This document shows, piece after piece, positions 13,502 through 22,894 of a stretch of 23,219 nucleotides of DNA. The position numbers and the translations under genes are program-made. Below the pieces are notes generated by a model, which searched no databases, was not told the origin of the DNA, and saw nothing but the letters and a program-made list of their open reading frames with translations. The DNA comes from Polynucleobacter wuianus (GTDB lineage Bacteria; Pseudomonadota; Gammaproteobacteria; Burkholderiales; Burkholderiaceae), in the NCBI RefSeq assembly GCF_001659725.1, contig NZ_CP015922.1, forward strand, positions 2,208,987 to 2,232,205, given 5' to 3'. The stretch's first letter is position 1; every line of letters begins with the position of its first letter.

Positions 13502-16165
13502 GTGGCTAAAGCATCTACTAAAAGCAGCTCCAAGACCTCATCCGTGGACCAACCCAAGGCGCTGATCATTGCGGAAAAACCTTCGGTAGCCAATGACATT
13601 GCAAAGGCCCTAGGTGGCTTTACCAAACACGAAGACTATTTTGAAAACGATGAGTTCCTAATTTCGTCTGCAGTAGGCCACCTTTTAGAAATCGCGGCGC
13701 CGGAGGAGTATGACGTCAAACGCGGCAAGTGGTCTTTTGCCAATCTCCCAGTTGTGCCGCCTTATTTTGACTTAAGGCCAATCGCTAAAACTGAGTCGCG
13801 TCTAAAAGTTTTACAAAAGCTTATCAAAAGAAAAGACGTCACCTCGCTCATTAATGCATGTGACGCGGGGCGTGAAGGTGAGCTTATTTTTAGACTCATT
13901 GCGCAACACGCAAAAGCCTCTCAAACAGTTAAGCGCCTTTGGCTACAGTCGATGACGCCTGCGGCGATTCGTGATGGTTTTGCAAGCTTGCGTACTGATG
14001 AAGACATGCAGCCACTTGCTGATGCTGCTCGTTGCCGCTCTGAAGCTGATTGGCTTGTGGGTATTAATGGCACGCGGGCAATGACGGCATTTAATAGTAA
14101 GAGTGGCGGATTCTTTTTAACAACGGTAGGTCGCGTTCAAACGCCTACCCTATCGATTGTTGTTGAACGCGAAGAGCTCATCCGTAAATTTGTGTCGAAA
14201 GATTATTGGGAAGTAAAAGCTGAATTCATAGCTGCTGCTGGCATTTATGAAGGCCGTTGGTTTGATCCAAAATTTAAGAAGGATGTTACCGAACCAGATA
14301 CTCGTGAGAATCGCCTGTGGAGCGAAGCTGCAGCACAAAGTATCGTAGCCGCATGTCGCGGCAAAAAAGCAACCGTTACTGAGGAAGCAAAGCCAGCAAC
14401 TCAGCTTGCGCCACAATTATTTGACTTAACGAGCTTACAACGCGAAGCCAACGCACGCTTTGGCTTTTCCGCTAAAAATACCTTGGGTCTTGCGCAGGCT
14501 CTATATGAGCGTCACAAAGTATTGACCTATCCTCGAACAGATGCAAAAGCACTCCCCGAAGATTATTTAGATACCGTTAAGCAGACTATGGAAAATCTTG
14601 CAGAACACTCGCAAGACTATCGCTCATTTGCTAAACAAATTTTGAAGGGCGACCCTAAGGATCTGAAAGCAAAAGCGGGCTATGGTTGGATAAAACCAAA
14701 CAAACGAATCTTTGATAACTCCAAGATCTCCGATCACTTTGCAATCATTCCCACATTAGAAACGCCAAAGAGCTTGAGTGAGCCAGAGGCAAAACTATAC
14801 GATTTGGTAGTACGTCGCTTTTTGGCGGTGTTTTATCCTGCAGCAGAGTTCCGTGTAACTACTCGCATCACCGAGGCCTCGGGCCACCACTTCAAAACTG
14901 AAGGTCGTGTACTTGTAAACCCAGGCTGGCTAACTGTTTATGGCAAATCCAATCAAGCGGATGATGAGCTTGTGCCAGTGCAAGAAGGCGAAACCGTTCA
15001 GACAGAATCCGTTGTTGCGGTTCCTCTAAAAACTAAGCCCCCTGCACGCTACACCGAAGCAACCTTGCTATCAGCAATGGAAAGCGCGGGTAAATGGGTT
15101 GATGATGATGAAATGCGCGAAGCCATGGCAGAGAAGGGTCTTGGCACTCCTGCAACACGAGCAGCCATTATCGAAGGATTGCTCGCTGAAAAATATATAG
15201 TGCGTGAGGCACGTGAACTTATTCCCACTGCAAAAGCATTTCAGTTAATGACTTTATTGCGCGGGTTAGATGTCGAAGAATTAACACGTCCCGATTTAAC
15301 CGGTAGCTGGGAAAACAAGCTCTCACTCATCGAGCAAGGCAAGATGAATCGCGACACATTTATGCAAGAGATTGCGCAAATGACTCAGCGCATTGTGAAG
15401 CGCGCTAAAGAATATGATAGCGACACCATTCCGGGTGACTACGCCACCATGACCACGCCGTGCCCACACTGCAAGGGCCCAGTAAAGGAAAACTACCGCC
15501 GCTTCGCTTGTGAAAAATGCGGATTTACGATTAGCAAAACCCCTGGTGGGCGCGCCTTTGAATACCCTGAAGTTGAAGAGTTATTGCGTGAAAAAACAAT
15601 TGGGCCTTTGCAAGGATTCCGCAGCAAAATCGGTCGTCCGTTTGCAGCCATCATCAAGCTAAGTGAAATTCCTGAAGATGATGCAGACTACCCAAATGCT
15701 GGCTTCAAACTCGAGTTTGATTTTGGCAATACGCAAGATGATGAAACCGAGGCGATTGATTTCACGGGTCGGCAGGCACTTGGTGTATGTCCAAAATGTT
15801 CTGGTGCCGTATATGAAGACGGCATGCGCTACGTTTGCGAAAACAATACTGGCCCAAGCAAATCTTGTGATTTCAAAACAGGTAAGGTTGTTTTGCAACA
15901 AGAGGTGTCAAACGAGCAAATTCAGAAATTGTTGAAAGAGGGCAAAACTGACCTCCTAACCAACTTCAAATCAAACCGGACTGGGCGTGGCTTTAAAGCC
16001 TATTTAGCCCTAGGGGCTGATGGAAAAATCGGTTTTGAATTTGAGGCTAAGGCGCCTGGCGCAACTAAGGCTCCAGCTAAGAAGCGCGCTGGTGCAAGCG
16101 CTGCCACCAAGTCAGCAGCAAAGCCTAAGCGCGCAAGCAAAGCAAAATCATCCTCCAGTAGCTGA
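13502..16165 (+). CDS. topB: DNA topoisomerase III, type IA
   Basis: Relaxes and decatenates DNA by single-strand passage. The 887-residue protein has a TOPRIM domain (LIIAEKPSVANDIAKALGG; acidic NACDAGREGELI), the central gate (GRVQTPTLSIVVERE) and catalytic Tyr343 in LTYPRTD. Two C-terminal zinc-binding modules follow: CPHC...CEKC, then CPKC with CENNTGPSKSC. A TopB-like repeat (SNRTGRGFKAYLALGADGKI) ends the conserved part. The last 40 residues are a Lys/Ala/Ser tail. The start is GTG at 13502 with AGG 7 nt upstream. The last 166 bp overlap the convergent mnmC gene. Confidence 0.95.
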   Translation: MAKASTKSSSKTSSVDQPKALIIAEKPSVANDIAKALGGFTKHEDYFENDEFLISSAVGHLLEIAAPEEYDVKRGKWSFANLPVVPPYFDLRPIAKTESRLKVLQKLIKRKDVTSLINACDAGREGELIFRLIAQHAKASQTVKRLWLQSMTPAAIRDGFASLRTDEDMQPLADAARCRSEADWLVGINGTRAMTAFNSKSGGFFLTTVGRVQTPTLSIVVEREELIRKFVSKDYWEVKAEFIAAAGIYEGRWFDPKFKKDVTEPDTRENRLWSEAAAQSIVAACRGKKATVTEEAKPATQLAPQLFDLTSLQREANARFGFSAKNTLGLAQALYERHKVLTYPRTDAKALPEDYLDTVKQTMENLAEHSQDYRSFAKQILKGDPKDLKAKAGYGWIKPNKRIFDNSKISDHFAIIPTLETPKSLSEPEAKLYDLVVRRFLAVFYPAAEFRVTTRITEASGHHFKTEGRVLVNPGWLTVYGKSNQADDELVPVQEGETVQTESVVAVPLKTKPPARYTEATLLSAMESAGKWVDDDEMREAMAEKGLGTPATRAAIIEGLLAEKYIVREARELIPTAKAFQLMTLLRGLDVEELTRPDLTGSWENKLSLIEQGKMNRDTFMQEIAQMTQRIVKRAKEYDSDTIPGDYATMTTPCPHCKGPVKENYRRFACEKCGFTISKTPGGRAFEYPEVEELLREKTIGPLQGFRSKIGRPFAAIIKLSEIPEDDADYPNAGFKLEFDFGNTQDDETEAIDFTGRQALGVCPKCSGAVYEDGMRYVCENNTGPSKSCDFKTGKVVLQQEVSNEQIQKLLKEGKTDLLTNFKSNRTGRGFKAYLALGADGKIGFEFEAKAPGATKAPAKKRAGASAATKSAAKPKRASKAKSSSSS

Positions 16166-17226
16166 GCTGTAACCAGCTTGGCCGCTAAAGCCGACCATAA
16201 TATTCCCCTTGATCCCAAGGCGGTGGCCAAGAAAATTCCTGGTCGCTGAGTCAGCGCGCCGATGATTGGGAGGCGATCGCCGGCAACACAGCGCACGCCA
16301 ACAAATTCTCCGTCCTTGATGAGGCTATTCACGTCACCGTTTGGGTAGTCCACCAAACCTTTAGCCTGCTCACGATTAAAATCGTTGCTGGCTTGTCTTG
16401 GGGATAAATCATCTTCGCCCTCATCAAAGCTTGAGCCCACAATCCACCGGTAATGTCCACCTTCAAGCTGTTCTGCTGGCAGGCAATAGCCGTCCCCAGA
16501 GATGCCGACCTTAGGCAACCTCTCTATCCAAGCATCACCAGAATAAATGGAAAAAATACTCAGCTGTCCGCGCACTGGCTTTAAAGGCAAGCGTACTCCA
16601 ATGCTATTGATCAAGGGCTTGCTGTCGATTGCCGCGGCGATAACTACTTTCTTGGCAGTAACAAGCAGTTGATCTTGGGCATCCAATAAATGCCAAATAC
16701 CATCGTGCTCCTCAAGCCTTGCAACTTGTGTATTCCAAAGACACGTCAGGCGCTCATGCTCTTGTAGCAATTGCTTACTTGCTTCTAATAAATTCAGGCA
16801 TGCGCCCCGAGAAATCCACACACCACTTTGTTTAATGCCACAAATTTTTTCCGCCTCGTTCACATCCAGCGGGATTGCAATATCTTCTTTTAAATCGAGC
16901 GCCTGTAAATGCGCAGAAACTTCTGCCCGATTAAATTCTCTGTCTTTTTTGGTTGGCTGGAAAATGCCATGCGCCCGCCAAACCCTGCCCCATCTGGCCT
17001 CTGCCAATAAAAATGCCAGGCGAGTTAAGCGCAATAAACGTGGCGAGCCTTTTCCAATGTGCGGATGAGCAATAGCATATGCATGGCTTGAACAAGCGCT
17101 AGCAGGAGAGTTTGCTGCATCAATAATGCAGACATCTTTATCGCGTTCGAGCAACTCATTGGCAATGGTTGCGCCGCAAATGCCTGCCCCAATCACCACG
17201 ATGTCATGGTGTTGGGGTTTGGTCAT
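16000..17226 (-). CDS. mnmC: MnmC-type FAD-dependent oxidoreductase, stand-alone
   Basis: Likely the oxidase half of MnmC, which converts carboxymethylaminomethyl-uridine at tRNA position 34 to the aminomethyl form. The 408-residue protein starts with the FAD dinucleotide motif VVIGAGICGATIA (10-22), then SSHAYAIAHPHI, as in MnmC C-domains. LPIIGAL and GSRGILWSALAA occupy the FAD-closing end. The methyltransferase domain of bifunctional E. coli MnmC is absent. The tail reads LVAALAPARFLAGAL, which aligns with the E. coli MnmC end LAALNPNRLWVRKL, so the 3' part opposite topB is genuine coding sequence. It lies 47 bp after pckG. A DadA-like amine oxidase is an alternative reading. mnmE, the earlier step of the same pathway, lies about 2 kb away. 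Confidence 0.8.
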   Translation of the reverse strand: MTKPQHHDIVVIGAGICGATIANELLERDKDVCIIDAANSPASACSSHAYAIAHPHIGKGSPRLLRLTRLAFLLAEARWGRVWRAHGIFQPTKKDREFNRAEVSAHLQALDLKEDIAIPLDVNEAEKICGIKQSGVWISRGACLNLLEASKQLLQEHERLTCLWNTQVARLEEHDGIWHLLDAQDQLLVTAKKVVIAAAIDSKPLINSIGVRLPLKPVRGQLSIFSIYSGDAWIERLPKVGISGDGYCLPAEQLEGGHYRWIVGSSFDEGEDDLSPRQASNDFNREQAKGLVDYPNGDVNSLIKDGEFVGVRCVAGDRLPIIGALTQRPGIFLATALGSRGILWSALAAKLVTAQLLEDDFALLARLGFAADLVAALAPARFLAGALVAPGALASNSKPIFPSAPRAK

Positions 17227-17273
17227 TAATTAAATCTAAATGTAATGTTAAGTATTGCTGCTTGCTTTACAGA

Positions 17274-19139
17274 TTACGCATTTAAGCGTTGCTCGATCTT
17301 GGCGCGAGTCTCTTTCAACTCTTTAGGCAAACGCTCGCCAAGGTGTTCGAACAATTCCGTATGAAGCTTTAACTCATTTTTCCAGTCATCAACAGCAACA
17401 TGGATGGCTTTAGCAAACTTCTCGGCAGAATAATCGAGGCCACCCCAATGCATATCGGTGTGCTCTGGGCAAATACCAAATGGAGTTTCTTTGCCGCTCG
17501 CCTTGCCTTCGGCACGATCCAAAATCCATGAGAGAACACGCATATTTTCGCCAAAGCCTGGCCAAACAAACTTACCATTCTCATCTTTGCGGAACCAGTT
17601 CACACAATAGATTTTTGGCAACACGGCGCCTTCTGCTTGAAGCTTCTTGCCAATATTGAGCCAATGCTGGAAGTAGTCGCTCATGTTGTAACCAGCAAAT
17701 GCAATCATTGCGAATGGGTCGCGGCGAACCACACCAATCTGTCCGGTGATGGCGGCAGTAGTTTCAGAGCCCAAAGTAGCAGCCATGTAAACGCCTTCTA
17801 CCCAGTCACGCGCCTCGCTGACCAAAGGAACAGTGTTTGAGCGGCGACCGCCAAACAAGAATGCATCAATTGGTACACCTTCTGGATCATCCCACTTTGG
17901 ATCTACTGCAGGGTTGTTTGTTGCAGCCACAGTGAAACGTGAATTTGGATGGGCAGCCTTACGACCTGCAGCGCCGTCTGCTGGAGTCCAGTCTTTGCCT
18001 TGCCAGTCGATCAAGTGTGCTGGCGGGGTTTCAGTCAAACCTTCCCACCAAACATCACCGTCATCAGTTAGGCCAACGTTTGTAAAAATCACATCTTGAT
18101 TTAATGAATCAATACAGTTTTGGTTGGTTTGACGATTTGTGCCTGGAGCAACGCCGAAGTAACCAGACTCTGGGTTGATCGCGAACAAACGGGTCTTGCC
18201 GGTAACAGAATCTTTGCGCGGCTTAATCCAAGCAATATCATCGCCAATGGTGGTTACTTTCCAGCCATCAAATCCTTTTGGTGGAATCATCATGGAGAAA
18301 TTGGTTTTTCCACATGCAGATGGGAACGCTGCGGCGATATGGTATTTCTTGCCTTCGGGCGATGTCACACCAAGAATCAACATGTGCTCTGCTAGCCAAC
18401 CTTGATCGCGGCCCATATTGGATGCAATGCGCAAGGCAAAACATTTTTTACCGAGTAATGCATTGCCGCCGTAGCCAGAACCAAAGGACCAAATTTCACG
18501 GGTCTCTGGGTAGTGAACAATATATTTGGTTTTATTGTTTGGCCATGCAACATCTTTTTCACCGGCGGCCAATGGCTTGCCAACAGTGTGGATACAGGGA
18601 ACAAATTCACCATCCGCACCAAGCTGATCAATAACTGCTTTACCCATGCGGGTCATTAAGCGCATGTTGATAGCAACATAAGGACTGTCTGACAATTCAA
18701 CGCCAATATGTGCAATTGGCGAACCAATTGGACCCATTGAGAAAGGGACAACGTACATTGTTCTGCCCCGCATGCAACCATCAAACAAAGGGTTTAGGGT
18801 TGCACGCATTTCGCTTGGCTCTACCCAGTTGTTGGTTGGACCAGCATCTTCTTTTTTTGCAGAACAAATAAAAGTACGATCTTCAACACGAGCCACGTCT
18901 TCTGGATCAGAGAGGGCTAAAAATGAATTTTTGCGTTTTGCGGGATTGAGGCGCTTGAAAACTCCTGCGCTCACCAAGAGCTCACACAATTCGTCGTATT
19001 CGGCTTGGGAGCCATCACACCAGCGAATAGCATCTGGTTTTGTAAGGGCGGCCACTTCGGCAACCCACTCAATCAAACGCTTGTTTTTTACGTAGGCAGG
19101 CGCATTCACATTGATCTGGCTGCTGGTAGTTGAAGTCAT
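17274..19139 (-). CDS. pckG: Phosphoenolpyruvate carboxykinase, GTP-dependent
   Basis: Interconverts oxaloacetate and PEP with GTP/GDP in gluconeogenesis or anaplerosis, in the cytosol. The 621-residue protein has the reactive-cysteine P-loop FPSACGKTNFSMM (Cys276), the metal-site GDDIAWIKP, and GLTETPPAHLIDWQG further on, all diagnostic of the GTP family. Length is normal. I start at the ATG at 19139, which has AGGGA 7 nt upstream. The frame runs to 19214 but those 25 residues are not conserved in character. It lies between mnmE and mnmC on the same strand. Confidence 0.96.
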   Translation of the reverse strand: MTSTTSSQINVNAPAYVKNKRLIEWVAEVAALTKPDAIRWCDGSQAEYDELCELLVSAGVFKRLNPAKRKNSFLALSDPEDVARVEDRTFICSAKKEDAGPTNNWVEPSEMRATLNPLFDGCMRGRTMYVVPFSMGPIGSPIAHIGVELSDSPYVAINMRLMTRMGKAVIDQLGADGEFVPCIHTVGKPLAAGEKDVAWPNNKTKYIVHYPETREIWSFGSGYGGNALLGKKCFALRIASNMGRDQGWLAEHMLILGVTSPEGKKYHIAAAFPSACGKTNFSMMIPPKGFDGWKVTTIGDDIAWIKPRKDSVTGKTRLFAINPESGYFGVAPGTNRQTNQNCIDSLNQDVIFTNVGLTDDGDVWWEGLTETPPAHLIDWQGKDWTPADGAAGRKAAHPNSRFTVAATNNPAVDPKWDDPEGVPIDAFLFGGRRSNTVPLVSEARDWVEGVYMAATLGSETTAAITGQIGVVRRDPFAMIAFAGYNMSDYFQHWLNIGKKLQAEGAVLPKIYCVNWFRKDENGKFVWPGFGENMRVLSWILDRAEGKASGKETPFGICPEHTDMHWGGLDYSAEKFAKAIHVAVDDWKNELKLHTELFEHLGERLPKELKETRAKIEQRLNA

Positions 19140-19241
19140 ATGTTTCCCTATGAAAATTGAATTTTTTAATCCGTTGATTTTAACATTTTGGACATATTTG
19201 CCGTGTTTACCCAAAAGGGGGCATTTGCTTAGTTTGGGGTT

Positions 19242-20606
19242 TTACTTACCAATGCAGAATTGGCTAAAAATCTTCCCCAAAAGATCATCTGGAAGCAACT
19301 TTCCAGTAATCTGCCCTAGGTAATTTTGGGCCAAAAAGAGCTCTTCTGCGAACAATTCAAGAGAATTGTTGCCATTAGCTGCGAATTGTTCTGATCTTGC
19401 AATATGCTCGCTGGCGCGCTCCAAACAGTCCAAATGGCGTCTTCGTGCCACAATCGCGCCTTCTTGGGGCCCATTCCAGCCTACCGTTTCCAAGATTTTC
19501 TGTTTCAGGGCATCGACTCCTTGGCCAGTTTTAGCAGAAATAAGCAGGCAACCCATTTTGATCTGGCTAGGCTCTTTATCCAATAAATCAGCCTTATTTA
19601 CCAATTCCAAAACAGGGCACTTTGGGGGTAAGGCCTCCAAAATTTGCGCCCTTAGATCGTCTGACTCTTTTTCTGCGTTTGGGGCGGTCAAAAAAATGAC
19701 TAGGTCTGCCAAACGTATTGCCTCCCAAGTGCGCTCTATTCCTTTTGCCTCAACCTCATCCGAAGTTTGCCTAAGTCCAGCGGTATCGATGATGTGCATT
19801 GGAACGCCATCGATCTGAATGCTTTCCTTCACTCGATCACGTGTAGTGCCGGCAATCGGAGTAACAATAGCAACCTCTTCCCCAGCCAACCTGTTAAGTA
19901 AAGAACTTTTACCAACGTTGGGCGCCCCAGCCAAAACCAGTTGTATGCCATCGCGCAATATTTTTCCTTGCTTTGCGCCATCGCGCAAAGTCTGCAGCTT
20001 TGTTTTTACCGCAGCAAGTCTTTCGCGAGCCTGTGCATTTTCTAAAAACTCAATTTCTTCTTCTGGAAAATCTAAAGTCGATTCCACCAATATTCTGAGC
20101 TGGGTGATTTCTTCAACCAGGTCGTTAATATCATCCGAAAACGCGCCCTGCAAAGACCTTGCAGCCCCACGAACAGCCGCCTCGCTTTGTGCATCAATTA
20201 AATCCGCAATGGCTTCTGCCTGAGCCAAATCAACTTTATTGTTGAGAAAGGCGCGCAAAGTGAACTCTCCGGGCTCGGCAATTTCGAGGCCATCCTCCTT
20301 GCCTAGCTCAAGACAGCGTCTCATGACTAACTCAAGTAGTTGAGGTCCGCCATGGCATTGCAACTCCAAAACATCTTCGCCAGTAAAGGAGGCGGGCGCA
20401 ACAAAATAAATTGCCACCAATTGATCTATAAGTTGTCCATTGGCATTAAGCAAACTCCGCAAGGTAGCTTGCCGAGGTATGAGGTCTCTTTGAAAAAGGG
20501 CCTTGATGATCGGTTTTAAATTTTGTCCGCTGATGCGAACAACACCAACCCCGGCCTTACCTGGGGCAGTGGCTACAGCAATGATGGGCAACTTACGAGT
20601 CATCAT
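19242..20606 (-). CDS. mnmE: tRNA modification GTPase MnmE
   Basis: With MnmG, MnmE adds carboxymethylaminomethyl to wobble U34 of certain tRNAs. The 454-residue protein has an N-terminal folate-binding domain (AVATAPGKAGVGVVRISG), a helical domain, and an inserted G domain with G1 GAPNVGKS (227-234), DTAGLR (274-279) and NKAD. It ends in CIGK (Cys451), the conserved C-terminal signature. It lies 38 bp downstream of yidC, as in most oriC-flanking clusters. Confidence 0.97.
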   Translation of the reverse strand: MMTRKLPIIAVATAPGKAGVGVVRISGQNLKPIIKALFQRDLIPRQATLRSLLNANGQLIDQLVAIYFVAPASFTGEDVLELQCHGGPQLLELVMRRCLELGKEDGLEIAEPGEFTLRAFLNNKVDLAQAEAIADLIDAQSEAAVRGAARSLQGAFSDDINDLVEEITQLRILVESTLDFPEEEIEFLENAQARERLAAVKTKLQTLRDGAKQGKILRDGIQLVLAGAPNVGKSSLLNRLAGEEVAIVTPIAGTTRDRVKESIQIDGVPMHIIDTAGLRQTSDEVEAKGIERTWEAIRLADLVIFLTAPNAEKESDDLRAQILEALPPKCPVLELVNKADLLDKEPSQIKMGCLLISAKTGQGVDALKQKILETVGWNGPQEGAIVARRRHLDCLERASEHIARSEQFAANGNNSLELFAEELFLAQNYLGQITGKLLPDDLLGKIFSQFCIGK

Positions 20607-20644
20607 TGCTATCTGTTTTCTATTAAATCTTTATGCCAACAATA

Positions 20645-22318
20645 TTATTTAGCGGTCTTCTTGCCAAACATTTTGTTGATCTGCCACTGTTGTGCAATTG
20701 ACAACAAGTTATTTACAACCCAGTACAAGACTAATCCAGCAGGGAAGAAGAAGAACATGATCGAAAATACAATCGGCATGTACATCATGACTTTTGCCTG
20801 AATTGGATCTGGAGGCGTTGGGTTAAGTTTGGTTTGTGCAAACATCGACACAGCCATGATCACCGGCAAGATGTAAAAAGGGTCTGGCACTGATAAGTCA
20901 TGAATCCACAGGATCCAAGGTGCGCCACGCATTTCTACGGAGGACAAAAGCACCCAGTACAGCGAAATGAACACTGGGATCTGAATTACTACTGGCAAAC
21001 ATCCGCCCAATGGATTGATCTTTTCCTTGCGGTACATCTCCATCATGGCTTGATTGAGTTTTTGTGGCTCGCCCTTGTATTGCTCTTTCATGGCCATCAA
21101 ACGTGGTTGCACCTCTTTCATGCGCGCCATTGATTTGTAGCTGGCCGCAGATAAAGGGAAGAACACCAGCTTAATCAAAATTGTCAGCAAGATGATTGAC
21201 CAACCCCAATTGCCAACGTAACCGTGAATTTTTTCTAGCAGCCAAAAAATAGGTTTAGCAAGAATTGTTAAATAGCCATAGTCCTTTAATAATTCGAAGC
21301 CTGGAGCAATCGTTTCTAAAACTTTTTCTTCTTGTGGCCCAACGAAGAGTTGCGCTTTTTCTACAACCACAGATCCAGGGACCACAACCCCTAGCGGGGT
21401 TTGCATGCCAATTCGATATAAGCCGTTATCAATTCTTCCGGCATAAATATCACGAGCAGCCTTATCTCCCGGAATCCAAGCGCTAGCGAAATAATGTTGA
21501 ACCATTGCGATCCAAGCCGGGTCTCCGGCCGGCACTTGGGTTGGGATGGTAATTTTATTTTTATCTATTGCCGTGAACTCAAGCTTATTAAACTTTTCTT
21601 TGTCGGTATACGCCGCAGGACCAGTAAAAGTGCTGGCAGAGAAAGCGCCCCCAAAAGGTCCAATTTTTTGTTCTTGCATACCATCGCGCACAATTTCTGT
21701 ATACAAAACCAAGGGGTTTGTATTAGCAAATGCTTGAGAAACGCGATGGCCAACCTCAACCACATAGCTACCTGGATTGAGAATAAAAGTTTTTTCTAGT
21801 TTTACACCGCTGCGTTCGCTTGCTAGCACTAGGTATGGTCTGCCCGAGCCATCCTTACCAGACTGCACTAATTTGAAGACGCTTGTATGGTTTGGTAAAT
21901 CACTATTGTTCAGAGTAATTAAACCGGACCTTGCAAAATACTTATGTGTTGGGGTGTATTGAAAAAGCTCAACCGGCTTTTGTTCTGCAGTTAAGGCTTT
22001 AAGTAGTTTTGCATCGACGATGTTGGCGCCACTTGCACTAACTTCTAAAACGAGTACGTCGTTTTGCAATACAAACTTTTCTGCGCCCTCAATAGAGCCT
22101 ACGTTTGTAGTTGGTGTTGCAGTAGTGGCAGTTGAGCCAGCAATTTGCGATGGCACATCTACTTTGTTTCCCGCAATCGCCTTGTCATTAGCGGCTGGTG
22201 CTGCTACTGGTGCACCACCAAACATCGATGGCTTGCCCTCATGGACTTGCCAGTTGTTGTAAAGCATGAGACCTGATAGTGAAAACACAGCCCAAAGAAT
22301 CGTTTTTTTAAAGTCCAT
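20645..22318 (-). CDS. yidC: Membrane protein insertase YidC
   Basis: Inserts and folds inner-membrane proteins, alone or with SecYEG. The 557-residue protein has an N-terminal membrane anchor (about 5-21), an Ala/Thr/Pro-rich linker, the large periplasmic P1 domain, and a C-terminal core from about residue 345 with five membrane helices (YLTILAKPIFWLLEKIHGYV onward; NPLGGCLPVVIQIPVFISLY). The order and length match the Gram-negative YidC family. It follows yidD after 15 nt. Confidence 0.97.
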   Translation of the reverse strand: MDFKKTILWAVFSLSGLMLYNNWQVHEGKPSMFGGAPVAAPAANDKAIAGNKVDVPSQIAGSTATTATPTTNVGSIEGAEKFVLQNDVLVLEVSASGANIVDAKLLKALTAEQKPVELFQYTPTHKYFARSGLITLNNSDLPNHTSVFKLVQSGKDGSGRPYLVLASERSGVKLEKTFILNPGSYVVEVGHRVSQAFANTNPLVLYTEIVRDGMQEQKIGPFGGAFSASTFTGPAAYTDKEKFNKLEFTAIDKNKITIPTQVPAGDPAWIAMVQHYFASAWIPGDKAARDIYAGRIDNGLYRIGMQTPLGVVVPGSVVVEKAQLFVGPQEEKVLETIAPGFELLKDYGYLTILAKPIFWLLEKIHGYVGNWGWSIILLTILIKLVFFPLSAASYKSMARMKEVQPRLMAMKEQYKGEPQKLNQAMMEMYRKEKINPLGGCLPVVIQIPVFISLYWVLLSSVEMRGAPWILWIHDLSVPDPFYILPVIMAVSMFAQTKLNPTPPDPIQAKVMMYMPIVFSIMFFFFPAGLVLYWVVNNLLSIAQQWQINKMFGKKTAK

Positions 22319-22333
22319 TTGTATTCACTTAAA

Positions 22334-22567
22334 TTAATGAGATGTTTGTTTTACCGCAGGATCATAACCGCCATGTGACCAAGGGTTGCAACGCAAGATG
22401 CGCCACACCATTAAGCCCAGGCTTTTGAAAAACCCATAATGATTAAAGCAATCGCACGCATATTGCGAACAACTAGGCACAAACTTGCAGTGCATTCCAA
22501 AATAGGGGCTCAACAACATCTGATAAAGCTTTACCAGCTTTAAAGCTGCTTTATTTGAGGCCCGCAC
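22334..22567 (-). CDS. yidD: Membrane protein insertion efficiency factor YidD
   Basis: A small membrane-associated protein that aids YidC-dependent insertion. The 77-residue product has the family pattern YQMLLSPYFGMHCKFVPSCS (C27, C33), then YACDCF and RCNPWSHGGYDP (C60). The start is GTG at 22567, only 1 nt after the rnpA stop, so it is probably coupled to rnpA translation. Confidence 0.93.
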   Translation of the reverse strand: MRASNKAALKLVKLYQMLLSPYFGMHCKFVPSCSQYACDCFNHYGFFKSLGLMVWRILRCNPWSHGGYDPAVKQTSH

Positions 22568-22568
22568 C

Positions 22569-22886
22569 TTAAATCAGCTCCGCCACTTGAGATCGCAAGA
22601 GATCTTTCTCTTTTTTTCTGAGCCTACCGTGGGTGTTGCGACCAATTGGCTTTTTGAGTTTGACTACAACATCATTATTTAATGTTGTTGTTTGTGCAGT
22701 CCAAACCAATTCGCGAATCATTCGCTTGAGGCGATTTCGATCTACGGCGCGCTTTACCAACTTTTTGGCAACTGCAATTCCTAGATCGGGTTTTGCGCCG
22801 CTTGGAGCGCCCACAGAATAAATACTCCAAGACAGATTTGTTTTAGGGCGCGTCTTGAGTAACTCAGAAATCCTTGCGCTGTTCAA
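22569..22886 (-). CDS. rnpA: Ribonuclease P protein component
   Basis: Protein subunit of RNase P, which matures tRNA 5' ends. The 105-residue protein has the signature AVDRNRLKRMIRE (47-59) in a KKLVKRAVDRNR context. The only upstream start in frame is TTG at 22886; a stop codon (TAG) lies two codons before it, and the next Met is well inside the fold. The N-terminal part before the RNR motif is near normal length. It sits 8 nt after rpmH, and no strong ribosome site is visible, fitting coupling to rpmH. Confidence 0.92.
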   Translation of the reverse strand: MNSARISELLKTRPKTNLSWSIYSVGAPSGAKPDLGIAVAKKLVKRAVDRNRLKRMIRELVWTAQTTTLNNDVVVKLKKPIGRNTHGRLRKKEKDLLRSQVAELI

Positions 22887-22894
22887 TGGCTAGA

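Noticed and set aside
13393..13626. 77-codon minus-strand frame over the topB start
   Set aside because: Its coding overlap is with the conserved TOPRIM start of topB, and there is no family resemblance or ribosome site.
18278..18634. 118-codon frame opposite pckG
   Set aside because: Low-plausibility composition and complete overlap with conserved pckG; a shadow frame.
19140..19214. N-terminal extension of pckG
   Set aside because: A good ribosome site precedes the ATG at 19139, and the extra residues are not PEPCK-like.
19140..19241. pckG promoter or mnmE terminator in the 102-bp spacer
   Set aside because: A TAAAAT occurs, but no -35 at proper spacing; the CCC/GGG hairpin is too short for a terminator.
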